NCBI GenBank assembly: GCA_016713625.1
Contig: JADJOT010000012.1
Span: 248,001 to 312,000, forward strand
Direction of reading: 5' to 3'
DNA length: 64,000 nt
From: Candidatus Accumulibacter affinis
GTDB lineage: Bacteria; Pseudomonadota; Gammaproteobacteria; Burkholderiales; Rhodocyclaceae
The notes under the pieces were generated by a model. That model did no database searches, was not told the origin of the DNA, and saw only the letters and a list, made by a program, of their open reading frames with translations. Each line of letters opens with the position of its first letter. The stretch's first letter is position 1. Made by a program: the position numbers and the translations under genes. Below are positions 29,650 to 38,830 of the stretch, piece by piece.

Positions 29650-29952
29650 ATGGTACACAAGGATCTCGAATTGCCGGGCACTGAGCTTCCGGGGTACTGC
29701 CGGCGCAATGGCATTTGCCGCCTGGAACTGTTCGGTTCGGCAACCCGTGCAGACTTCGGACCGCAGAGCGATGTCGATCTGCTGGTCGAGTTTCGGCCGG
29801 AGGCCAGGGTCGGGTTTCTCGCCTTGAGTCGCATGCAGCGCGAGCTGTCCGTGCTGTTCGGACGGAGTGTTGATCTGGTGCCGCGTGCGGGCCTTAAAGC
29901 GGTGATTGCGTCAGCCGTTCTGCAGGAAGCCGAGCCACTCTATGCGGAGTGA
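29650..29952 (+). CDS. mntA: MntA-type minimal nucleotidyltransferase antitoxin
   Basis: 100 residues from ATG 29650. The MNT motif is CRLELFGSATRADFGPQSDV followed by DLLVEF (GS-x9-DxD), then FGRSVDLVP with the third acidic residue. In the HepT/MntA system, MntA transfers AMP groups to a tyrosine of HepT and silences its RNase activity. HepT overlaps it by 11 bp. The domain family differs from the MNT gene at 5,133. Confidence 0.87.
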   Translation: MVHKDLELPGTELPGYCRRNGICRLELFGSATRADFGPQSDVDLLVEFRPEARVGFLALSRMQRELSVLFGRSVDLVPRAGLKAVIASAVLQEAEPLYAE

Positions 29953-30286
29953 CGAACTGTATCTATCGGATATCCTTGAAGCCGCCGATTCCATCGCGCG
30001 GTTCGTGGCGGGCATGGACGAGGAGCGGTTTGTCGGCGATGACCTGGTTCGCAGCGCCGTGCTGCACAAGCTCACGATAATTGGCGAAGCGGCTGCCCGC
30101 GTCTCGGGCGAGCTCGGGCAGTTGTATCCCGGAATCCCTTGGGCCGATATCATCGGATTTCGGAACATCGCTGTCCACGCCTACTTCTCGGTCGATTGGC
30201 GACTCGTCTGGAATGCGGTGGTGTCCGACGCGCCAGCGCTGAAGTGCGACATCGAGGCGATCGTGAAGTCCCGACACGTCCCGTAA
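29942..30286 (+). CDS. hepT: HepT-like HEPN ribonuclease toxin (DUF86)
   Basis: 114 residues from ATG 29942. DUF86/HepT features: LSDILEAADSIARFVAGMD at the start and FRNIAVHAYFSVDW near the end. The last contains R-x4-H-x-Y (RNIAVHAY), the catalytic Arg and His plus the tyrosine that MntA AMPylates in characterised pairs. The toxin is therefore probably active and controllable. A 15-residue near copy of AYFSVDW-onward is present at 38,784, after the TIR/STAND operon. Confidence 0.88.
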   Translation: MRSDELYLSDILEAADSIARFVAGMDEERFVGDDLVRSAVLHKLTIIGEAAARVSGELGQLYPGIPWADIIGFRNIAVHAYFSVDWRLVWNAVVSDAPALKCDIEAIVKSRHVP

Positions 30287-30341
30287 TTGCGCACTGGCGG
30301 GGTCACCTCTGCCATCATGCGTTCGCGGGAAGGGTGCGCGG

Positions 30342-30653
30342 GTGCTCGCAGCGGTCATGGAAGGGGCCGATGTCAATGCCCTGCGCGCCGCCATCGACAA
30401 GCTGCGCGACAAGCTGAAGAGCGCCGCCATCGTCCTTGCTTCGACAACTGACGGCAAGGTGACGCTGATTGCCGGCGTCACCAGCGACCTGACCGGCAAG
30501 GTCAAGGCTGGCGAACTGGTGAACATGGTTGCCCAGCAGGTTGGCGGCAAGGGCGGTGGCCGCCCCGACATGGCGCAGGCGGGCGGCAGCGATCCGGCGA
30601 AGCTGCCGGCGGCGCTGGCCTCGGTGCGCGCCTGGGTCGAACAGCGGCTGTGA
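30342..30653 (+). pseudogene. alaS 3' fragment (C-Ala/DHHA1 region only)
   Basis: 103 codons from GTG 30342 identical to the last part of alaS (VNALRAAIDKLRDKLKSAAI ... AWVEQRL). There is no catalytic or editing domain. It is open from a possible GTG, but no RBS is evident and translation is doubtful. Confidence 0.9.
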
Positions 30654-30675
30654 CGCGGAATTGAAGCCACCGCCG

Positions 30676-31438
30676 ATGCAGCACTTTGCCAGTGACAACT
30701 ACGCCGGCATCTGCCCGGAAGCACTGAGCGCGCTGCTGGCGGCCAACGAAGGGCATGTGCGCTCGTATGGCGACGACGAGTGGACGCTGCGCGTCGCCGA
30801 TCGCCTGCGCGAGTTGTTCGAGACCGACTGCGACGTACTTCGTCTTCAACGGCACGGCCGCCAATTCACTGGCGCTCGCTGCGCTCTGCCAGCCTTACCA
30901 CAGCGTCATCTGTCACCAACTGGCGCACGTCGACACCGATGAGTGCGGCGCGCCGCAGTTCTTCTCGAATGGCGCCAAGCTGTTGGCGGTTGCCGGCGAG
31001 CAGGGCAAGCTGACGCCGGCATCGATCGTCGAAGTGGTGACCCGGCGGACCGACATCCACTATCCGAAGCCGAAAGTGGTGACGCTGACGCAGGCGACCG
31101 AAGTCGGCACGGTGTATCGCCCGGACGAGCTGCGGGCGATCGCCAATACCGCGCGCGAACACGGCCTGCGCGTGCATATGGACGGCGCGCGCTTCGCCAA
31201 TGCCGTCGCCGGGCTGGCGCAGGGCACGGGCTTGCCGACACTTTTCCCGGTGCAGGCGAACGGGGTTTTCGTACACCTGCCGAGCCGGGTCGAAGACGGT
31301 CTGCGCGAGCGTGGCTGGCTGTTTTACAACTTCATCGCTGCCGGCGGCGCACGTTTCATGTGCGGCTGGGATACCGCGCCCGAGACCGTCGATCGGCTGC
31401 TCGCCGACATTCGCGAACTGGCGGCCGAGTTCGCGTGA
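30676..31438 (+). pseudogene. Decayed L-threonine aldolase copy
   Basis: Same start and flanks as ltaE. GTGTAC has become GTAC at about 30,834 (2-bp loss, frameshift). A 270-bp in-frame deletion removes codons equivalent to ~182-271, including the PLP lysine K203. The deletion endpoints are two copies of CGCCGGGCTGG (4,022-4,032 and 4,292-4,302 in copy A), of which one remains here. It cannot be a working aldolase. Confidence 0.93.
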
Positions 31439-31920
31439 GCGCATGGCGCTTCTGCCCGCTCTGTGCTGCCGAGCTTGAACCCCGCGACTTCGGCGGCCTG
31501 CCGCGGCTCAGTTGCCGGGCCGACGGCGGCTTCGTGCATTGGGACAACCCGGCGCCGGTGCTGGCGGCGCTGGTCGAATACCACGGCCAGATCCTGCTGG
31601 CGCGCAACCACGCCTGGGCGCCCGGCGCTTTCGGGCTGATCACCGGCTTTCTCGAACGCGACGAGGACCCCGCCGCCGGCGTTGCGCGCGAAGTGCGGGA
31701 AGAGCTTGGCCTGGACGCGACGGCAGTCACCCTGATCGGGGTCTATCCCTTCGCCCGCAGGCATGAAGTGATCATCGCCTACCATGTGCTGGCGGATGGC
31801 GAAATCCGCCTCAACGAAGAGCTTGCCGAATTCCGCCTGATCGCTGCCGCGAAGCTCAAGCCCTGGGATTTCGGTACCGGGCTGGTGGTCAGGGACTGGC
31901 TGGCGGGGCGCGCCGCCTGA
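31435..31920 (+). CDS. Zinc-ribbon NUDIX hydrolase, copy B
   Basis: 161 residues from GTG 31435, overlapping the aldolase remnant stop. The Nudix box is complete (GFLERDE ... REVREELGL). One zinc-ribbon cysteine of copy A is glycine here (CRADGGF versus CRADCGF), so metal binding may be impaired. The C-terminus is the plain GRAA, probably the native end, whereas copy A carries a junction peptide. About one base in ten differs from copy A with an intact frame, suggesting it is still under selection or diverged separately. Confidence 0.87.
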   Translation: MSAWRFCPLCAAELEPRDFGGLPRLSCRADGGFVHWDNPAPVLAALVEYHGQILLARNHAWAPGAFGLITGFLERDEDPAAGVAREVREELGLDATAVTLIGVYPFARRHEVIIAYHVLADGEIRLNEELAEFRLIAAAKLKPWDFGTGLVVRDWLAGRAA

Positions 31921-31995
31921 AGCAGGTCGCTGCTGCCTTGTCACTTCCTGCGACGACGCGAGTCAGCACGATGCTTTTGTTTTTAAATTGCGAGT

Positions 31996-32025
31996 TTGAC
32001 AGCACTGAATGGGGGTACCTATACT
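31996..32025 (+). promoter_or_regulatory. Candidate sigma-70 promoter upstream of TIR operon
   Basis: TTGACA (31,996-32,001), 18-base spacer, TATACT (32,020-32,025). A homologous arrangement is at 39,370-39,399. The same bases can be read as codons (TTG start, LTALNGGTYTAVG), so a coding explanation competes with the promoter reading. Confidence 0.55.
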
Positions 32026-32067
32026 GCAGTTGGTGCCGCCCGATTCCCCATCCTCAGGAGCGTGCAA

Positions 32068-34635
32068 ATGAGCGAGACGCAAAAGCGGCTATTCATCGGC
32101 TACAGCCACAAGGATGTCGACTGGCTCGAGCGCGTGCTCACGCATCTGGCCATCTTGCGCAGGCAGGGGCAGGTTGTCGACTGGAGCGATAAGGAAATCC
32201 AGCCCGGTGACCGCTGGAATGATGAGATCGCGGTCGCCATGGGCGAAGCGGACGTGGCGGTCCTGCTGGTTTCGTCCAATTTCCTCGCCTCGGAATACAT
32301 CATGCGCAAGGAGCTTCCAGGCCTGCTGGCGCTGCTCAACGGCGAGTCGCCGGGGCGACTGCGCCGCATCCTGCCTCTGATCCTCGAACCCTGTCTGTGG
32401 AAATCCATCCCGGCATTGAAGGAACTCGAGGTGCGCCCAAAGGGTCGTGAGCTGTCGGCCGGGAACGAGCATCAGAGACAAGCCGATCTGGCGGACTTCG
32501 CGCAGCAGGTCACCGACTTGCTGTTCGCGGCACCTTCGCCGGCGGAAACCCAGATCGCTGCCGGCGGACCTGCCGCAGTCGCCATCCTCGGCGCCAGTGG
32601 CTACGCGACTCTGGAGTTGGGGATCTCACATTGCGAGTGGAACAGTTACCGGGTGGAACTCGGCTTTACCTGGTCGGGCGACCGAAGTGGAGACTTCGTC
32701 CGACGCTACGGCATCCGCCTGGATCTCGGCAGCATTGCTTCGATCGAGGATGCAGAGACCTATGCGCGGGAGCTGAGCCGTGTTCTCTTCCCCGACCAGG
32801 AGGTTCGTGATGCCATCGTCCTTGCCAAGACGCGTGCCGACGAGAAACGCGTGGCGCTGCGCGTGCGTATCTGCATCGATCCCAGCGCCCGCGAGCTCCA
32901 TTCCCTCAACTGGGAGAAGCTTACCGCCTGCGGTGGCCCAGATAACCCGTTCGCTGCGGCCACTACCGTGTTTGGTCGCTGTGCTTTGGGTTACGGCAGG
33001 GGCGCCCGTGCCGCCTTGATCCGACGCCGCGTACGGCCCACCGCTCTGTTGCTGGGGATGGCCGCCGGACCCGCTATGGGCAACGATGATGGCGCGGCCC
33101 TGCAAGGTCTGGACACGGTGGCACAGTTGCTCGGGCGAGCGGGAATCGCGTGTACGGTCAGCAAATGCTGGCACGAGATTGCGGAGCTCACCGAGGTGCT
33201 GCGGCAGCATGACGGATTCGATTATGCCTACTTCCTGGCGCGCGACCGCGGGACGCCAGAGGGCGCCCCCGAGGCGCCATGCAATCACGCGTTTGGAGAT
33301 TACACTCCGATGGATGCAGCGAGCAGGGGAATCATCACTGCCCTGGATGCCATGGAGCGACCACCTCGCCTACTGATCGTCGTTCCGGAACAGCCTGACG
33401 GCCCGGTGGATGCCCTTTGCTGGCGTTGGTTCCTGCACCTCGCACATCAGGTGGTAGAGGGCGGGGTGCTTGGCGTGTTGACGCTGCAGGGTGCACTCGA
33501 TGAGGCATCCTGGCGCGCGTTTCTCGCCCCCTTCTTTGGGGGACTGATCGAGCACGGGCTGGCCGACCAGGCGGCGCGCTCAGCTCGCGGTGCGATTGCG
33601 GCCGCGCCGAATCCGTGGGCGCCCGCCTTGGTGTCACGCATGCGCAGCGCCCGACTGTGGTACGAGCCTCACCTGATGAACGAGACGCGACGGGAAGAAA
33701 CGTGGCAGTTACTCATCAAGCGCATTGCCGAGGACCGCTGTACCCCCATTGTTGGGCCCGGTGTCGATTACCGCGTCGCCCGTTTTCGCCAGGACATCTC
33801 CCTGCAATGGGCGGACCGTTATCAATATCCGCTGGCCAGACATGAACAGGTGAGTCTGGCGCAGGTCGCCCAGTACGTTGCCGCGACCCGGGGTGACGCT
33901 CAAATGGAAAACGACTTCATCGACGACGTGCGAGGATTCGCGCTCAGGCGCTACGGACATCTGCTCGATGGCGAGGAGCGTAAACAGCCACTGGTCAGGC
34001 TGCTCTCCGTAATAGCCGAAAAGGCGATGTTGAAGGAGCCGGACGATTCTCACGTGCTCCTCGCCGGACTTCCTTTCTCTGCCTACGTGACGGCCAACTT
34101 CAACAACTTCCTTGCCGAGGCGCTGCGCCGCTCGCAGAGGCCGCCCCAGGAACTCGTTTTCAACGCGGATGTCTCCGCCGAAGAAGTTTCCTTGCCATCT
34201 CCCGAACACCCACTGGTTTATCACCTCTTCGGTCGGCTCGACGACGTTGAATCACTGGTGCTGACCGAAGACGACTATTTCGACTTTCTGATTGACTTCT
34301 GGCGCGAGCACGAGCGCATCCCGGCTGCGGTACGCCGGGCGCTGGCGAGTTCAAGCCTGCTGTTCCTCGGCTTCAATCTCCACCAGTGGGATTTTCGGGT
34401 GCTCTTTCGCAGTTTGCTCAAGGAACAGAGTAGTCAGCGTCGCCGTAAACAACTGCACATAGCGGTGCAGGTGGATCCGGACGACGACCAGATCACCAAT
34501 CCGGATCGGGCGCGCGAGTACCTGGAGGCCTATTTCGAGGACTTCGCAGACAGTGACGTCAACATCTACTGGGGTTCCTCGGAAGACTTTCTCTGCGAGT
34601 TGCAGCGGCGCTGGCAGGCGCGCAGTTCATCATGA
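32068..34635 (+). CDS. TIR / CHAT-like / SIR2-like effector protein
   Basis: 855 residues from ATG 32068 (AGGAG at 32,056-32,060); a TTG start at 31,996 would add 24. Residues ~5-130: TIR domain (KRLFIGYSHKDVDWLERV, RWNDEI with candidate catalytic E53, VLLVSSNFLASEYI). Residues ~190-530: CHAT-like fold (ELHSLNWEKL), but the expected His and Cys positions read YFLARDRG and LIVVPEQ, so it is probably catalytically dead. Residues ~550-760: SIR2-like domain with IVGPGVD (G563), VTANFNNFLAEAL and VYHLFG (H719). TIR and SIR2 domains of defence proteins consume NAD+. The stop overlaps the next ATG, so it is coupled to the STAND gene. Likely cytosolic effector of an NLR-like conflict system; activity is inferred. 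Confidence 0.82.
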   Translation: MSETQKRLFIGYSHKDVDWLERVLTHLAILRRQGQVVDWSDKEIQPGDRWNDEIAVAMGEADVAVLLVSSNFLASEYIMRKELPGLLALLNGESPGRLRRILPLILEPCLWKSIPALKELEVRPKGRELSAGNEHQRQADLADFAQQVTDLLFAAPSPAETQIAAGGPAAVAILGASGYATLELGISHCEWNSYRVELGFTWSGDRSGDFVRRYGIRLDLGSIASIEDAETYARELSRVLFPDQEVRDAIVLAKTRADEKRVALRVRICIDPSARELHSLNWEKLTACGGPDNPFAAATTVFGRCALGYGRGARAALIRRRVRPTALLLGMAAGPAMGNDDGAALQGLDTVAQLLGRAGIACTVSKCWHEIAELTEVLRQHDGFDYAYFLARDRGTPEGAPEAPCNHAFGDYTPMDAASRGIITALDAMERPPRLLIVVPEQPDGPVDALCWRWFLHLAHQVVEGGVLGVLTLQGALDEASWRAFLAPFFGGLIEHGLADQAARSARGAIAAAPNPWAPALVSRMRSARLWYEPHLMNETRREETWQLLIKRIAEDRCTPIVGPGVDYRVARFRQDISLQWADRYQYPLARHEQVSLAQVAQYVAATRGDAQMENDFIDDVRGFALRRYGHLLDGEERKQPLVRLLSVIAEKAMLKEPDDSHVLLAGLPFSAYVTANFNNFLAEALRRSQRPPQELVFNADVSAEEVSLPSPEHPLVYHLFGRLDDVESLVLTEDDYFDFLIDFWREHERIPAAVRRALASSSLLFLGFNLHQWDFRVLFRSLLKEQSSQRRRKQLHIAVQVDPDDDQITNPDRAREYLEAYFEDFADSDVNIYWGSSEDFLCELQRRWQARSSS

Positions 34636-37600
34636 TCGGCGATCGCAATCCCTACCCCGGCCCACGCTCCTTCCGCGCCGGCGAAACCCTCTACGGCCGC
34701 GACCGAGAGGCGCGGGAACTGGTCGACCTGCTGATCGCCGAGCGTATCGTCCTGCTCTACTCGGCCTCAGGGGCTGGCAAGAGTTCCCTGATCCAGGCCG
34801 CGGTGGTTGCCCAGATGGAGGCAGAGGACTATCAGGTCCTGCCCATCTGTCGCCCTGGCGCCGACCTCGGTGCCCGCGCGCTGGAGCGATCGAACAACCC
34901 CTTCGCCGCGTGTGTCATCGCGTCTTGCGAGGACGGCAAACCCGCGGGCGAACTGCCGCTCGGTGAGGTGCCCGGCATCACCATCGCCTCCTACCTTGCC
35001 CAGAGGGGCTGGATCCGGGGCGACCCGCGGCTGAAGCTGCTCATTCTCGACCAGTTCGAGGAGGTTCTTACCTCCGAACAGGCCGAGGAGGCCAAGATCG
35101 GCTTCTTCCAGCAGCTGGGAGATGCTCTCAGAGACAACCGGGTATGGGCGCTGTTGGCCATGCGCGAGGAGTACAGCGCCGCGCTCGACAGCTACCGCCA
35201 CCTCTTGCCTACCCGACTCTCTACCCGCTTTCGCCTGGAGTTGCTCGGCTTCAATGGGGCAAGGGAAGCGATCCGCAACCCGGCGCAGGCTGTTGAGGTA
35301 TTGTTCGAAGATGACGCCGTTAACGGCTTGATCAGGGAACTGGCCACGGTGCGGGAGCGTACCAGCGATGGGAGGGTTCTTTCCCGCCAGGTTGCAGTCG
35401 TCGAGCCGTTGTATCTGCAGATCGTCTGCCGCCAACTCTGGGCAAAGCTGCCCGCGGGCACTCAGCGGATTACCGCCTGTCACCTCGGTCTTGACGAAGG
35501 ACCCGACGGGCCTGAGGTGGCGGCGGCCGCCGAGGGCGGTGAGGTGGGGCAGGCTCTCGAAGACTACTATGGCAAGGCAGTCGGGGAGGTCGCTGCCGAC
35601 ACCCAGGTGCACGAGCGCCGGGTTCGGGAGTGGTTGGAGCGCGAACTGATCGCGCCCCAGGGTCTGCGCCGACAGGTGCCGCGTGGCGAGCGGGACACCG
35701 CGGGTATCTCCAACCAGGTGGTCGAGGCGCTCGCCAGGCACTTGCTGCTGCGCAGCGATTCGCGCAGTGGCACCCTCTGGTACGAAATTGCCCACGACCG
35801 CCTGGTTGGCATGATCCGGGCGGGAAATGCCAAGTGGTTCGAACAGAACCTGGCCGCGTTTCAGATTGCCGCTACGCAGTGGGATGTGCTGCGGCGAGCC
35901 GGGGCCGCGGAGGCGGCCGGGCACAAGCTCCTCAAGGGGGCGGATCTGGACGCGGCCAGGGACTGGCGCTCGCAGCACCCGAACGAGCCACCGAGTGCAC
36001 TTGATGACGAGTTCCTCAATGCGAGTGGGCTCGCGTCGAGGCATGAGCGTAGTTCTCGCAGGTGGCGTAACGCCGGGATCAGCCTTGTAATCCTCCTTGT
36101 TGCAATACTGGGCGGCACTCTGTTACAGCACACGCGAGATGTCGAGAGGCGCATCGCCGCGGTCCTGACCCAAGCACTTCTCTCGGATGCCTCCTCTGAG
36201 AAGTGGCGGGGTAACGCCCCTGAACTGGCGACCCTGCTGGCGATTCAGGCCTACAACTTCTCGGCACAAGACAAATCGCCGAGTATCCCTGACCGCAAGA
36301 CAAACGCCAAGAGGACAGAGGAAATCCTGCGTTCGGCACTCCAGTCACAGCCGTTTTCCTACGGCGTTTCCTTGGCTGATACCGCCGATAGGGCGGAGGG
36401 AAAGGGGCAGGAAACGATCCTTCTCTCACGCTATGATGATCTGATCGCAGTCTGTACGGGGGAGTGTACGGGGAAGCGCACCATCGACCTGCGATGGGGA
36501 CACGCACCCGCGAAAACGCTCCGAACGATCACCACTGAGAGCGACATCGTCAAGGCTGGATTTGATGATCCCACAGGTAGCGACACCCTGGTCGTACTGA
36601 CCCAGTCCCGGCTGGAGATTCATCCCGAAGTCGAAGTCATCGATGGGTCGGCTCGACCGAGATTTGTCCGCTTGAACAAGGCGCCGCTAGGCCCCTTCTG
36701 CCTTTTTGGGGACGGGAAGCGAGGGGCCATCGCCGTTGAGGATGGCGGGGTCGAGATCTGGACCCAGCAGTCGGACCGAACTGAGTGGTTGACTGCCGCG
36801 AAACCCGGTGATCGCGTCGGCGCCCCGCCAGGGCCTGTCACCGCACTCGCTTGCGACGACAGCGGCACGCGGTTGGCCTGGGGAAATCGAGCGGGCGATG
36901 TCGGAATTCTGGCTTTCGTCAAGGGTGAGTGGACCGTGGGCTGGGCTTCAGCCAACAAGTTCTCTGACTGGCCCGATCCCCTGAGGTCTACTCTGGAAGC
37001 GCGCAAAAAAGACATTGACTTCGATGTCGTCGCCCTGCGGTTCCTGCCGAAACATCCATGGTTGCTGGCCGTGTACCACCAGGGTCCACCGCGGATCTAT
37101 GACTTCGACGCCGGGTTCCCGGTGCCTGTGGGCGCCTATCTGATGCCGAACGGGCAGAGCCGCGTGGCTCTCGAAATCGCCCAGGATCTCGGCCGGGCGA
37201 CTCGTCACGCTGTAGACATGGCAAGCTTCGGGAGTGCCGATGTCGACGTCGACCCGGACGCCAACAGACTGCGCGTCGTCGTTGGCGGGGAGCGTGCTCT
37301 GGTTGGCCTGTGGGATCTCGCCACGGTTAGCCTCGTCCCTGACAAGCTCCAGCAACCGGCACGCTTGCAGTGCATACGCGAAGGCCCGCGCACCCTCTAC
37401 GCCGATTACCAGGAAGTTCCAGGCTTGGGCGCTGCCACGCTGGCGGTCCGTTTCACCACCCCACGCCCCCGGTCGGGTACCTCGAATGGCAAGGACAAGC
37501 AAGGCGAGTCATGGCTTGCTGCCAGCGACGCCCGCGCCGACATTCGGTGGTGGGCAATGTCCGGTCTTCAGGGCTTCGGTTACTGGTCCCACAAAACGTG

Positions 37601-38759
37601 GCAGGAGGAACCGGGGGTGATCTATGCGCTGGCGTTTCTCTCTCGCCTGGAAGGAGTGGAGAAAGATTTCGGTCTGGCTTTCGGCGGCACTTTGGACTCG
37701 GGCGTCCTGCGCATTGCGGAGGACGGCCTGCTGCCCTTGCAGCAGCCTTTCGAGCTGCCGCGGAAAGTTCGGGCTCTGGCGACCGATGCTGGCGAGCGCC
37801 TTCTCGTGATTGCGACAGGTGAGCAACCGCGCACGGCCTGGCCGAGCAAACAGTATTCCTGGTTGCTAGACCTTACCGATAACAAGGGTCGCCGCGCTCG
37901 CCCGCTGCCGGAGCAGCACAAGGATGGTGCATGGGTGGCGCTGGCCAACAAGCGTGGCACGTTTCTGCTTACCGCCGGGTGGGACGGACGAGTGGTTTTC
38001 TGGGAGCGGGACCAGAACGGGGCTTGGCAGCCCAATACTACACTTGACGCGGTTCTTCCGCGACCAGAGGGAAAGCAATCGGCTCTCCTTTCCGCGGCAC
38101 TCGAACCCAAAACCGAACGTGAACGCGACCTGGTGCTCGGTACTCTGGGCGGAGAGGTGATGCGACTGCGGCGGGGCGATGACGGCCGTTTCGTCATGGA
38201 AAGGCCATTGCTGAAAGGAAAAGTCCCGGTTCGGGCCCTGGCTTATAGCCCTGATGGCAGGCATCTCGTGGCCGGCGACGACGGCGGCTTGTTGTGGAGA
38301 TGGGAGATCAACGCTGGCCAGTACAAACCTGAGCCACCTCTGCACGCGCATCAGGGTGCGATTTACTCGACTGCGTTCGGTAGCGACGGTCGTCTCGTCA
38401 CCGCTGGGAGCGATGGCCTCGTTTACCTCTGGGCTAAGGACGAGGACATGAACAGGGGGCTGGATCTCAAACGGCGGCTGCGACTTCAGGGAGCGAAGAG
38501 CGAGGTGCTCTCGGCCCGATTGGCCCCCTCCGGTGACCTCGTTGCTGCCAGCGACGCAGACGGCATGATCCACCTGTGGCAACTGGGGCTTCCCAAGCTC
38601 GTCGATCGCGCCTGTGCCGCGATGGTTCGGAATCTCTCCTGGAAGGAATGGCAGCGTTACGTGGGTAACACGGACTACGAATGTACTTGTCCCGGTCTTG
38701 GCCCCGGAGCCGGGGTCCCGGACGACAAGCGCGCGAAAAAGGGACAATGCACGCTGTGA
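34632..38759 (+). CDS. nSTAND1 NTPase with transmembrane helix and WD40 repeats
   Basis: 1375 residues starting ATG 34632 inside the previous stop. NPYPGPRSFRAGETLYGRD opens the nSTAND1 module; Walker A is SASGAGKSSL (K50), Walker B LKLLILDQFEE (D140). The STAND helical region has WYEIAHDRLVGMI. A single hydrophobic helix (AGISLVILLVAILGGTLL, ~481-498) follows. The C-terminal ~870 residues form WD40-like blades, clearest at the end (VRALAYSPDGRHLVAGDDGG, IYSTAFGSDGRLVTAGSDG, HLWQLG). In such proteins ligand binding to the WD40 part is thought to trigger NTP-dependent oligomerisation and effector activation; here the effector is the neighbouring TIR/SIR2 protein. The helix suggests inner-membrane anchoring with sensor and NTPase on opposite sides or a buried hairpin. 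Confidence 0.87.
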   Translation: MIGDRNPYPGPRSFRAGETLYGRDREARELVDLLIAERIVLLYSASGAGKSSLIQAAVVAQMEAEDYQVLPICRPGADLGARALERSNNPFAACVIASCEDGKPAGELPLGEVPGITIASYLAQRGWIRGDPRLKLLILDQFEEVLTSEQAEEAKIGFFQQLGDALRDNRVWALLAMREEYSAALDSYRHLLPTRLSTRFRLELLGFNGAREAIRNPAQAVEVLFEDDAVNGLIRELATVRERTSDGRVLSRQVAVVEPLYLQIVCRQLWAKLPAGTQRITACHLGLDEGPDGPEVAAAAEGGEVGQALEDYYGKAVGEVAADTQVHERRVREWLERELIAPQGLRRQVPRGERDTAGISNQVVEALARHLLLRSDSRSGTLWYEIAHDRLVGMIRAGNAKWFEQNLAAFQIAATQWDVLRRAGAAEAAGHKLLKGADLDAARDWRSQHPNEPPSALDDEFLNASGLASRHERSSRRWRNAGISLVILLVAILGGTLLQHTRDVERRIAAVLTQALLSDASSEKWRGNAPELATLLAIQAYNFSAQDKSPSIPDRKTNAKRTEEILRSALQSQPFSYGVSLADTADRAEGKGQETILLSRYDDLIAVCTGECTGKRTIDLRWGHAPAKTLRTITTESDIVKAGFDDPTGSDTLVVLTQSRLEIHPEVEVIDGSARPRFVRLNKAPLGPFCLFGDGKRGAIAVEDGGVEIWTQQSDRTEWLTAAKPGDRVGAPPGPVTALACDDSGTRLAWGNRAGDVGILAFVKGEWTVGWASANKFSDWPDPLRSTLEARKKDIDFDVVALRFLPKHPWLLAVYHQGPPRIYDFDAGFPVPVGAYLMPNGQSRVALEIAQDLGRATRHAVDMASFGSADVDVDPDANRLRVVVGGERALVGLWDLATVSLVPDKLQQPARLQCIREGPRTLYADYQEVPGLGAATLAVRFTTPRPRSGTSNGKDKQGESWLAASDARADIRWWAMSGLQGFGYWSHKTWQEEPGVIYALAFLSRLEGVEKDFGLAFGGTLDSGVLRIAEDGLLPLQQPFELPRKVRALATDAGERLLVIATGEQPRTAWPSKQYSWLLDLTDNKGRRARPLPEQHKDGAWVALANKRGTFLLTAGWDGRVVFWERDQNGAWQPNTTLDAVLPRPEGKQSALLSAALEPKTERERDLVLGTLGGEVMRLRRGDDGRFVMERPLLKGKVPVRALAYSPDGRHLVAGDDGGLLWRWEINAGQYKPEPPLHAHQGAIYSTAFGSDGRLVTAGSDGLVYLWAKDEDMNRGLDLKRRLRLQGAKSEVLSARLAPSGDLVAASDADGMIHLWQLGLPKLVDRACAAMVRNLSWKEWQRYVGNTDYECTCPGLGPGAGVPDDKRAKKGQCTL

Positions 38760-38783
38760 TAGCCCGAGGTGGGCGCGAGCCGC

Positions 38784-38830
38784 CGCGTACTTCTCGGTCG
38801 ATTGGCAACTCGTGCGGAACGTAGGGGGAG
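38784..38830 (+). pseudogene. HepT 3' remnant
   Basis: The plus strand reads AAYFSVDWQLVRNV, matching HAYFSVDWRLVWNAV of the hepT gene at 29,942 at DNA level (GTACTTCTCGGTCGATTGGC). Only about 15 codons remain, directly after the STAND gene. Confidence 0.65.

Larger units (their letters stand above)
30333..31911 (+). repeat. Segmental direct duplication, copy B
   Basis: Counterpart of 3,157-4,999. Homology fades in at about 30,333 (first 35 bases diverged), is almost perfect from 30,368, has a 2-bp loss at about 30,834 and a 270-bp loss at about 31,213, and becomes diverged through the NUDIX gene until about 31,911. Confidence 0.95.

Noticed and set aside
31996..32067. TTG 31996 as the start of the TIR protein
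   Set aside because: ATG 32068 has a good Shine-Dalgarno and begins just before the TIR fold. The upstream codons are reported separately as a conserved or promoter segment.
34767..36044. 425-codon minus-strand open frame
   Set aside because: Antisense to the nSTAND NTPase region, whose Walker motifs and STAND features are on the plus strand.
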